Of a stretch of 5,708 bases of DNA, positions 1-5,004 are shown in pieces (position 1 is the first letter of the stretch; every line of letters begins with the position of its first letter). This DNA is from Dehalococcoidia bacterium (lineage in GTDB: Bacteria; Chloroflexota; Dehalococcoidia; SZUA-161). Location of the stretch: the NCBI GenBank assembly GCA_004376205.1, contig SOKG01000045.1, positions 1 through 5,708 on the forward strand, given 5' to 3'. The position numbers and the translations under genes are program-made. The notes under the pieces are model-generated. The model did no database searches. It was not told the DNA's origin and was given only the letters and a program-made list of their open reading frames with translations.

Positions 1-155
1 ATAGCCGTCGCCGGAAGAACGGGAGAATAGGAGCTCGTTGGTATCTGTACGCTGTCAAGGGAAATGGGCCACATAGGCATGAGGGTCAGGCCATAGGCCC
101 ACAAAATCTTCGACCGCCAACTCGGAACTGAGATAGGGGAAAGGAGAAGCCCCAA
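1..155. other. upstream stretch without a supportable gene
   Basis: Frame 1 is open for only nine codons before TAG at 28-30, reading IAVAGRTGE, which could be the tail of a gene entering from the left but is too short to assign. Frame 3 is open to TGA at 129-131 but its 42 residues are arginine-rich and look non-coding. Small GGCC-based dyads around 66-100 (for example GGCC-ATA-GGCC) have no T tract. The only clear signal is the AAGGAG ribosome-binding site at 141-146 for the SRPBCC gene. Confidence 0.5.
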
Positions 156-617
156 ATGGAGATGTATCACTTCGTCACCAAGTGGTTCTTCCAGGCCCCA
201 GTCGAACGGGTATGGGAAGAGGCGGCAAACATGGAGGCTTACCCTACGTGGTGGCAGAACTTGAAGAAGGCCGAGATTCGCGGTTCTGAGTCCAGGTTGC
301 AGCTCGGCTCGGTAGTTGATTGTGAGGTAAAAGGGGCCCTGCCCTACACCCTTCGCTTCACGGTAGAGGTCACTGGTTTCCAGCCGCCCAAGCTCATAGA
401 GATCAAGTCATCGGGGGACCTGGTGGGCAGCGGGAAATGGGTTCTGGAATCCCAGGAAGAGGGAACGATGTCCACGTTCTACTGGGACGTGGGCACCACC
501 AATCCAATCCTCAACCTCCTGGGCAAACTCCCCTTCGTGAGAGCCCTGCTGGAGAAGAACCACGACGATGTAATGGCCAGAGGCTACAAAGTCGTGAAGG
601 CTAGACTGGAAGGATAG
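156..617 (+). CDS. SRPBCC family (polyketide cyclase/START-like) protein
   Basis: A 153-residue, single-domain protein of the SRPBCC (Bet v 1/START-like, Polyketide_cyc2-type) fold, which encloses a hydrophobic ligand cavity. The N-terminal strand and helix carry the family signature: aromatic residues followed by APVERVW (residues 14-20) and a YPTWW stretch (29-33). Alternating strands follow through about residue 110, and a long C-terminal helix contains LLEKNHDDVMARGY (131-144), where the NH..VM..G pattern is typical of one SRPBCC branch. No signal peptide or membrane segment is visible, so it is probably cytoplasmic. The ATG at 156 is preferred over the in-frame ATG at 162 because AAGGAG at 141-146 is spaced 9 bases from it. 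It lies upstream of a redox/CoA operon but is separated by 133 bases, so co-transcription is uncertain. The family binds or cyclises many hydrophobic compounds; the ligand here cannot be told. Confidence 0.88.
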   Translation: MEMYHFVTKWFFQAPVERVWEEAANMEAYPTWWQNLKKAEIRGSESRLQLGSVVDCEVKGALPYTLRFTVEVTGFQPPKLIEIKSSGDLVGSGKWVLESQEEGTMSTFYWDVGTTNPILNLLGKLPFVRALLEKNHDDVMARGYKVVKARLEG

Positions 618-661
618 AGCGGCTGGCCCCCGCTGCGCGCGATGACGCTGCTGGTTTAGCC

Positions 662-692
662 GGCGAGCGAGACGCTCCGCGCCTTACCTTTT
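662..692 (+). terminator. possible Rho-independent terminator after the SRPBCC gene
   Basis: GGCG (662-665) and AGCG (666-669) can pair with CGCT (673-676) and CGCC (680-683), giving a GC-rich stem with a three-base AGA loop and a CCG bulge on the 3' arm. It is followed by TTACCTTTT (684-692), a T-rich but interrupted tract. The position, 45 bases after the SRPBCC stop, suits a terminator, and a promoter-like pair follows directly. The bulge and the broken T tract make this tentative. Confidence 0.3.
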
Positions 693-695
693 AGG

Positions 696-724
696 TTGAA
701 GTTTTGTCCAAAAAGTGACATCAT
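696..724 (+). promoter_or_regulatory. weak sigma-70-like promoter candidate for the 751-4072 operon
   Basis: TTGAAG (696-701) and CATCAT (719-724) each match the -35 and -10 consensus at four of six positions and are 17 bases apart, the ideal spacing. Initiation would fall near 731, giving a leader of about 20 bases before the GTG at 751, with the purine-rich ribosome-binding stretch at 733-742 inside it. A GTGA/TCAC dyad (715-718 and 727-730) overlaps the -10 and could be an operator, but its arms are only four bases. The match is weak and rests mainly on position. Confidence 0.22.
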
Positions 725-750
725 GCTCACATGAGAGGGGGGCATCATAA

Positions 751-1551
751 GTGGATATCCCGTTTTCAAGATGGCACGCTGCGATTCCTCCAAGGAGGTC
801 CCGGCGCAGGTTCGACTCCATCGAGCTGGAGTCAAGTCTATTGGCCGAACTGCAAACAATTTGCAGGGAATTCAGACCCTTTCCAGAGGCTCGCGCAGAG
901 CTGGTAACACAATCCCCCGACAGAATTCTTAAGGGTGCCATCGGCCCCTACGGGAAGGTCAAGGGCGCGCCTGCCCTTGTCGCCTTTATTGGCGATATGG
1001 ACGACCCTTACGTTCAGGAGAAGGTTGGCTATCTAGGAGAGGGCATTATCCTGGAGGCAACAGCTATGGGCCTGGCCACCTGCTGGGTGGGCGGCTTTTT
1101 TCGCCCAAAAGTCGCCGCATCCATTGTTGGCGCTGCCGAAAACGAGAGGGTCTTGGCGGTAACTCCTGTAGGTCACGCCGTAGAAGACTTCTCACTGGAG
1201 GAAAGAACAATGACGGGCTTTGGCCGGGCCCACCGGCGTAAGCCCCTGGCGGAACTGGTTACCGGGCTGGACCAGACCGAGTTGCCCCATTGGATGAAAT
1301 CGGCTCTGGAAGCAGCCAGGATCGCTCCTTCAGCTATCAACAGGCAGCCCTGGCGCTTCTATGTCGAACTAAATAGGATTACCATCTCGGTGGACAGCCC
1401 CAGGTTTACCTTCGGCATATCCAAGCGTCTGGATTGCGGGATTGCCATGCTGCACATCGAAGTAGCCGCACTGGACTGCGGTGTGCAAGGCAGGTGGGAG
1501 TTTCTGGAAGCCCCCAGGGTGGCCAAGTTCCCGGTGGATAGTGGTCGATAG
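751..1551 (+). CDS. nitroreductase family protein, TM1586 type
   Basis: A 266-residue flavoprotein of the nitroreductase superfamily, best matching the TM1586 branch (PF14512), in which two nitroreductase-like halves lie in one chain. The N-terminal RRSRRRFD (residues 15-22) is the typical basic FMN-phosphate-contacting segment. The middle has the LGEGIILEATAMGLATCWVGGF region (95-116) found in nitroreductases. The second half opens with ALEAARIAPSAINRQPWRF (185-203), the APSA.N.QPW FMN-binding motif, and continues with RLDCGIAMLHIEVAA (226-240). Such enzymes use FMN and NAD(P)H for two-electron reductions; many have unknown substrates. The GTG start is the first possible in this frame because TAA stands directly before it (748-750), and GAGAGGGGGG (733-742) supplies a ribosome-binding site. 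Only 8 bases separate it from the next gene, so the two are probably co-translated. The family call is firm and the substrate unknown. Confidence 0.88.
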   Translation: MDIPFSRWHAAIPPRRSRRRFDSIELESSLLAELQTICREFRPFPEARAELVTQSPDRILKGAIGPYGKVKGAPALVAFIGDMDDPYVQEKVGYLGEGIILEATAMGLATCWVGGFFRPKVAASIVGAAENERVLAVTPVGHAVEDFSLEERTMTGFGRAHRRKPLAELVTGLDQTELPHWMKSALEAARIAPSAINRQPWRFYVELNRITISVDSPRFTFGISKRLDCGIAMLHIEVAALDCGVQGRWEFLEAPRVAKFPVDSGR

Positions 1552-1559
1552 GGTGCGAG

Positions 1560-2678
1560 ATGGTTGAGGATATCGCTATCGTCGGTGGTGGACCAGCCGG
1601 GGCATACCTTGGATACCGTTTGGCCCAAAACGGGATCTATGCCACCATCTACGATGATTCGCATCCACGGGAGAAACCCTGTGGCGGCGGTATTACCCCT
1701 TTCACTCTGGAGAGGTTCCCGCTGCTGAAAGGTGTTCCCTCTTCATATAGATTTGTCCACAGGATGCTGTTCATATCACCGGAAGGCAAAGAGGCTATGG
1801 TTTCTGGGCAAAGCCTAATGAATGTATCGCGAGAGCACCTCGACGGGTACTTACGGCACACGGCTGTGGACAGCGGTGCCAAGCTAATTAAGGAAAGGGT
1901 CAGCGGCATAGAAGAAAGCGCAGATGGTTGGCTTATCCGGACACAGAAGGGAGAATACCGTTCCAGGCTGGTAATAGGAGCTGACGGAGTGCATAGTGTG
2001 GTGCGCAGGGCGACCGTCGGCCGCATACCGAGAGAGAACCTGGCTGCCTGTATCGGCTACTTCGCAAGAGGTGTGGAGCGGGATTACAGCGTTATGAGAT
2101 TCCTCAAAGATTGCAAAGGTTACGCCTGGATATTCCCTCGTGAAACGCATTCAAGCATCGGAGTTGGTACGGATACAAGACACGCCAGGAACCTGACGGG
2201 CTACCTGAATGAGTTCATCGAAGACTACTGCCCGAATATAGAGAAGATCTCTCCCTTTGGAGCGATGATGCCCGCAGCAAGGGATCCCAAGTTCTATGAA
2301 ACACCGTGTTCGGGAAAGAACTGGGTTCTCATAGGTGATGCCGCCGGACACGTTGACCCGATACTGGGGGAAGGTATACGTTATGCGATTTGGGGAGCCG
2401 AGCTGGCAGCCGAGGCCATCTTGGATGGGGAACCAGCCAAATTCGATGCTCTGTGGAGAGAGGCGTATTGTCCGGATTTTGTTGAAGCCTGCAGGCTTTT
2501 TGAGTTCGTTTACAATCCAGATATGCTGGAACTTGGCATAATGATGATCGCACGAAGCGAGACCCTTGCCCGAATTGTGACCGATTTGGTGGCCAGTGAA
2601 CAAACCTACAGGGGACTGAGGGATCAAGTCATCGCCAGTTTGCCAAGAATAATGTCTGAGCAAGAACACAGCCGCTAG
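1560..2678 (+). CDS. geranylgeranyl reductase family FAD-dependent oxidoreductase
   Basis: A 372-residue group-A flavoprotein of the PHBH/geranylgeranyl reductase type. The N-terminal Rossmann motif is VGGGPAGAYLGYRLAQNG (8-25). KPCGGGI (39-45) has the cysteine-glycine motif typical of geranylgeranyl reductases. GADGVHSVVRR (140-150) is the DG motif, YAWIFPR (188-194) is the YxWxFP substrate-pocket motif known from archaeal enzymes, and GDAAGHVDPILGEGIRYA (259-276) is the FAD ribityl-binding GD motif. The FAD domain is therefore complete. Family members saturate isoprenoid double bonds in archaeal lipids, (bacterio)chlorophyll side chains or menaquinone tails; some related proteins are monooxygenases. 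In archaeal enzymes a proline usually stands three residues before the Tyr of YxWxFP; here it is Cys185. No membrane segment is evident. Start codon ATG, 8 bases after the preceding stop, has no strong Shine-Dalgarno, which suggests translational coupling. The substrate could be an isoprenoid, a quinone or an acyl-CoA-linked alkene. Confidence 0.87.
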   Translation: MVEDIAIVGGGPAGAYLGYRLAQNGIYATIYDDSHPREKPCGGGITPFTLERFPLLKGVPSSYRFVHRMLFISPEGKEAMVSGQSLMNVSREHLDGYLRHTAVDSGAKLIKERVSGIEESADGWLIRTQKGEYRSRLVIGADGVHSVVRRATVGRIPRENLAACIGYFARGVERDYSVMRFLKDCKGYAWIFPRETHSSIGVGTDTRHARNLTGYLNEFIEDYCPNIEKISPFGAMMPAARDPKFYETPCSGKNWVLIGDAAGHVDPILGEGIRYAIWGAELAAEAILDGEPAKFDALWREAYCPDFVEACRLFEFVYNPDMLELGIMMIARSETLARIVTDLVASEQTYRGLRDQVIASLPRIMSEQEHSR

Positions 2679-2713
2679 GCCGACGGCTCTTGCGCGGAAT
2701 CCCAATTACATAC

Positions 2714-2721
2714 GGAGGTGA
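2714..2721 (+). promoter_or_regulatory. strong ribosome-binding site that decides the crotonase start
   Basis: GGAGGTGA at 2714-2721 is a full anti-16S match placed five bases before the ATG at 2727. An alternative in-frame GTG at 2718 lies inside this Shine-Dalgarno sequence and so is very unlikely to be the real start. It also serves to restart translation after the 48-base gap that follows the flavoprotein gene. Confidence 0.8.
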
Positions 2722-2726
2722 AGGAA

Positions 2727-3512
2727 ATGGCGGAAAAGGTGGAGCTTAGACGAGACGGACAAATCGCTCAACTCCTGCTAAACCGGCCGGAGGTATACAA
2801 CGCAGTCGATCTCGATATGGCCCGACAGTGTGTGGACTACGTTATTTCCCTCTCAGCAGATAATAGTGTGCGGGGCGTAGTGATCTCAGGCGAGGGCAAA
2901 GCCTTCTGCGCGGGCGGTGATTTGAAGTGGGCGCTCGGCTTTCCCCATGGGCCTTCAGCCGCCTTTCACGAATTGGCTGCGCGCTTTCATCAGATGGTAC
3001 TGGAGATTCGCCGGATGAGGAAACCGGTCATAGCAGCAGTGAACGGGATAGCGGCTGGCGCTGGATTCACGGTTGCCCTGGCCTGCGATTTCAGGGTTAT
3101 GGCACGTTCTGCCATTTTCCAACAAGCATACACTTCAAATGGGCTGTGCATCGATGGTGGCGGTACATTTACGCTCCCCAGAATTGTAGGGCTGGCTCGT
3201 GCCCTTGAAATCGCAGCGTTCGACCGTCCCATCTCATCCGAACAAGCCCTGGCCTGGGGGTTAACAACAGAGGTTGTGGAGGATGGACGGGCGCTGGAAG
3301 AAGCAATGAACATGGCTCGCGAACTGGCAAGCCGTTCGCTCAGCTCCTTCGGATGGTCGAAACACTTGCTTACTGACTCATTCAACACATCGTTCGAGAC
3401 GCATATCGAGCGGGAGCGAGCGGGTCTTTGCAGTTGCGCAGAGCATCCCGATGCGACGGAGGGAATGCGGGCCTTTGTGGAGAAACGCAAACCGGTGTTC
3501 AACGTCGAGTAG
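2727..3512 (+). CDS. enoyl-CoA hydratase/isomerase (crotonase) family protein, PaaG-like active site
   Basis: A 261-residue full-length crotonase. KAFCAGGDLKW (58-68) and GIAAGAGFTVALACDF (107-122) supply the two oxyanion-hole segments that hold the acyl-CoA thioester carbonyl, and LPRIVGLARALEIA (150-163) is the usual CoA-side helix. The C-terminal EGMRAFVEKRKPVF (245-258) is the classic crotonase tail that closes the neighbouring subunit's site. Aligned by eye with rat enoyl-CoA hydratase, Glu144 falls on Thr115 and Glu164 on Tyr135, so simple hydratase chemistry is doubtful. Asp143 in the CIDGGGT stretch (141-147) matches the catalytic aspartate position of PaaG and dienoyl-CoA isomerases, favouring double-bond or ring isomerisation. 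MenB also has a DGG at this place, but the rest looks less like MenB. The start at 2727 follows an excellent Shine-Dalgarno; starting at GTG 2718 would add three residues. It is third in the run of four genes. Confidence 0.9.
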   Translation: MAEKVELRRDGQIAQLLLNRPEVYNAVDLDMARQCVDYVISLSADNSVRGVVISGEGKAFCAGGDLKWALGFPHGPSAAFHELAARFHQMVLEIRRMRKPVIAAVNGIAAGAGFTVALACDFRVMARSAIFQQAYTSNGLCIDGGGTFTLPRIVGLARALEIAAFDRPISSEQALAWGLTTEVVEDGRALEEAMNMARELASRSLSSFGWSKHLLTDSFNTSFETHIERERAGLCSCAEHPDATEGMRAFVEKRKPVFNVE

Positions 3513-3562
3513 GTTTCCAGGGGAACAAGCGGTGAGGAAAACCCGGTCATAGGAGGGCAAAC

Positions 3563-4072
3563 GTGATCGTTTTGAGCTTCGGAGGAAAGGCGCCCAGGGT
3601 AGCCGAGTCAGCCCTTGTCGCTGACTCGGCCTGCCTCATTGGCGACGTGGAGATCGGCGACAATACCAGCATCTGGCCTGGCGTCGTAATCAGGGGTGAT
3701 GCGGCGCCGATAAGAGTCGGGAATAACTGCCATATCGAGGAGAATACCGTGTTGCACGGGCTAGTGACTATCGGCGACAATACCATGATCGGTCACAATT
3801 GTGTGGTTGAGGGGAATGTAGGGCACAACACACTGATAGGTAACGGCGCTTCCGTTCTGGTTGAAGCTAAAGTCGGGAATCTATGTATCGTTGCTGCCAA
3901 CGCAGTGGTCCTGGAGAATATGAATATTCCTCCTCGGTCCTTTGTCGCGGGTGTCCCTGGGAGAATAAGGGGTGAGCTCACGCAACACAACATAGAGATG
4001 ATGGAATTCTATATGCCCTACTATATCGGATTAGTGGAGGAGTACAAAAGGCAGGGGATATGGAGGAGATAA
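3563..4072 (+). CDS. gamma-carbonic-anhydrase-like left-handed beta-helix protein with altered metal site
   Basis: A 169-residue hexapeptide-repeat protein of the gamma-carbonic anhydrase/CaiE/PaaY/YrdA group, of typical length. Turns such as LIGDVEIGDNTSIWPGVVIRG (25-45) show the [LIV]-G-x-x repeat of the left-handed beta-helix, and a C-terminal helix (about 138-163) packs along it as in family trimers. RGD (44-46) carries the conserved Arg and Asp. Of the three metal-binding histidines, His65 (TVLHG) and His78 (MIGHN) are present, but the third position, five residues after His78, is Glu83. The usual active-site Gln is Glu59, and the coil after Glu83 is one residue short. Classical carbonic anhydrase activity is therefore doubtful; PaaY in this family is a CoA thioesterase, which would fit the crotonase neighbour. 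GTG start with AGGAGG at 3551-3556, six bases upstream. The next gene converges from the other strand, 41 bases beyond the stop. Confidence 0.88.
   Translation: MIVLSFGGKAPRVAESALVADSACLIGDVEIGDNTSIWPGVVIRGDAAPIRVGNNCHIEENTVLHGLVTIGDNTMIGHNCVVEGNVGHNTLIGNGASVLVEAKVGNLCIVAANAVVLENMNIPPRSFVAGVPGRIRGELTQHNIEMMEFYMPYYIGLVEEYKRQGIWRR
3602..3630 (+). repeat. perfect 10-bp inverted repeat inside the start of the gamma-CA-like gene
   Basis: GCCGAGTCAG (3602-3611) is followed after nine bases by its exact reverse complement CTGACTCGGC (3621-3630). It spans codons 14-23 of the gamma-CA-like gene, beginning 39 bases after the start of the GTG. In mRNA it would form a stable GC-rich hairpin close to the ribosome-loading region. 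No T tract follows, so it is not a standard terminator. It may tune translation or be a chance result of the codons for the AES...ADS residues. Confidence 0.8.
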
Positions 4073-4113
4073 GGCAGTGGCGAGTCTTTGACTTTCAACA
4101 TTCCCGTCCGATG

Positions 4114-4836
4114 TTAACCCGAACGGTCAGCATATTCTGATGCGCGGCCCGCCTTCACAGCGACCACAATCTCGCCTGGCAACCCGAACAACTTCACTCT
4201 TTCCTTCGTTCTTATCTCGTACCCGGCATCCCTTATAGATTGCTCCACGTAGATAGGTCTGCAATCAACATATTTGGGCCATTTCTTGTGTGTCCATTCA
4301 TAGAGCCTGAGCAATGCGGATTCACCGTTCTCCTTGGACATGCTTGCCACCCCGAGCCTGCCCCCAAGCTTGAGCACTCTCTTTACTTCCTCGAGCACTC
4401 TTGGGATCTCGCCGGTATCGAAAAGCTCAAGGGTAGAGCTCATGAAAGCGGCGTCGAAGGTGTTGTCACCGTATGGTAGGTTAGCAGCATCTCCGCGATA
4501 TAGCTGCACCCTGTCCGCCACGCCAGCTTTGTCCAGTCTTCTCTTTGTCACCGCAAGCATGCCCCGGGAAATGTCGATGCCGTGGGCTTTGCCCGTCTTG
4601 CCGATTGATTCCGCTATTCGCTGCAGACAATGACCGGAGCCAAAACCGATCTCCAGCACGGTCTCGCCCTCCTCAAGGGACAGACGGCCCAGAGCCATTT
4701 CGGCGGGCTTTCGTTCGAACGCTCTCGTGAGGTAGTCATAGACCGGGCTTATGCGGTCGTACAACCGCTTCGCTTCCGCCTTTGTTCTGGGAACGGGAAG
4801 TATGTCTGAAGCCTTTGATTGGTTTCTTTCCTTCAT
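4114..4836 (-). CDS. class I SAM-dependent methyltransferase, UbiE/MenG-like
   Basis: A 240-residue single-domain methyltransferase on the minus strand. The N-terminal AKRLYDRISPVYDYLTRAF (22-40) resembles the Y..iA..YD segment of UbiE/COQ5 enzymes. Motif I is VLEIGFGSG (60-68), the SAM-binding glycine loop. The acidic residue after strand 2 is Asp88 in GIDISRGML (86-94). DAANLPYGDNTFDAAFMSSTLELF (116-139) covers the adenine-contact Asp and the motif II strand. The C-terminal DCRPIYVEQSIRDAGYEI (191-208) is the helix and strand that close the domain. It transfers a methyl group from S-adenosylmethionine, probably to a small hydrophobic or phenolic molecule, in the cytoplasm. Full quinone-methyltransferase identity is not supported by specific motifs. 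The ATG is preceded by only a weak GAGAG ribosome-binding stretch. It converges on the redox/CoA operon and is divergent from the DUF362 gene, so it is its own transcription unit. Confidence 0.9.
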   Translation of the reverse strand: MKERNQSKASDILPVPRTKAEAKRLYDRISPVYDYLTRAFERKPAEMALGRLSLEEGETVLEIGFGSGHCLQRIAESIGKTGKAHGIDISRGMLAVTKRRLDKAGVADRVQLYRGDAANLPYGDNTFDAAFMSSTLELFDTGEIPRVLEEVKRVLKLGGRLGVASMSKENGESALLRLYEWTHKKWPKYVDCRPIYVEQSIRDAGYEIRTKERVKLFGLPGEIVVAVKAGRASEYADRSG

Positions 4837-4993
4837 CTCTCGTGTCTAAGTCTATCACAATTTGGCGCGGGTATGAACAACCTCGCAGCCCGGCTGATGT
4901 AGCGCTTGGCTGATTATGTCCTTGTTCCCAGATAACCATCATAAGTGATAAACTAAACCTAGAGCGAATGATGCCTTTGAGGCAAACCGGCTT

Positions 4994-4999
4994 AAGGGG
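4994..4999 (+). promoter_or_regulatory. ribosome-binding site supporting a TTG start for the DUF362 gene
   Basis: AAGGGG at 4994-4999 stands five bases before the TTG at 5005. The in-frame TAA at 4993-4995 closes the frame upstream, so the gene must start between there and about 5035 to keep the conserved N-terminal strand. TTG 5005 is the only candidate with a ribosome-binding site at the right distance; TTG at 5020 is a less well placed alternative. Confidence 0.55.
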
Positions 5000-5004
5000 T
5001 TGTT

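Noticed and set aside
715..730. GTGA-N8-TCAC dyad as a CRP/FNR site
   Set aside because: The CRP/FNR spacing between these half-sites is six bases, not eight; only a generic weak dyad remains.
684..941. Minus-strand open frames crossing the 618-750 gap and the nitroreductase start
   Set aside because: They overlap the well-supported nitroreductase, lack good ribosome-binding sites and show no conserved motif.
2670..2688. AGCCG/CGGCT hairpin overlapping the flavoprotein stop codon
   Set aside because: Only five pairs, no T tract, and the next gene has a strong ribosome-binding site 25 bases on, so a terminator is unlikely.
2151..2705. Long minus-strand open frame (184 codons) opposite the flavoprotein gene
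   Set aside because: Its translation shows no recognisable domain and lies wholly antisense to a gene with complete family motifs; it is a shadow frame.
2990..3550. Minus-strand open frame (186 codons) opposite the crotonase gene
   Set aside because: It is rich in Ser, Arg and Ala, has no family motif, and is explained by the codon bias of the crotonase on the other strand.
4104..4126. Inverted repeat CCGTCCG/CGAACGG at the convergent junction, considered as a two-way terminator
   Set aside because: The stem has a C-A mismatch, is only seven pairs long with a nine-base loop, runs into the methyltransferase 3' end and has no T tract on either side.
4736..4942. Small minus-strand frame (68 codons) upstream of and overlapping the methyltransferase
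   Set aside because: It overlaps the methyltransferase N-terminus in another frame, and its sequence looks like random translation of a non-coding gap.
4922..4954. TTGTTC followed by TAAACT as a promoter for the DUF362 gene
   Set aside because: The spacing is 21 bases and both hexamers match poorly, so it is not credible as a sigma-70 promoter.
4972..4984. TGCCT-TTG-AGGCA hairpin upstream of the DUF362 gene
   Set aside because: A five-base stem with a three-base loop is expected by chance; no T tract or repeat copy supports a role.
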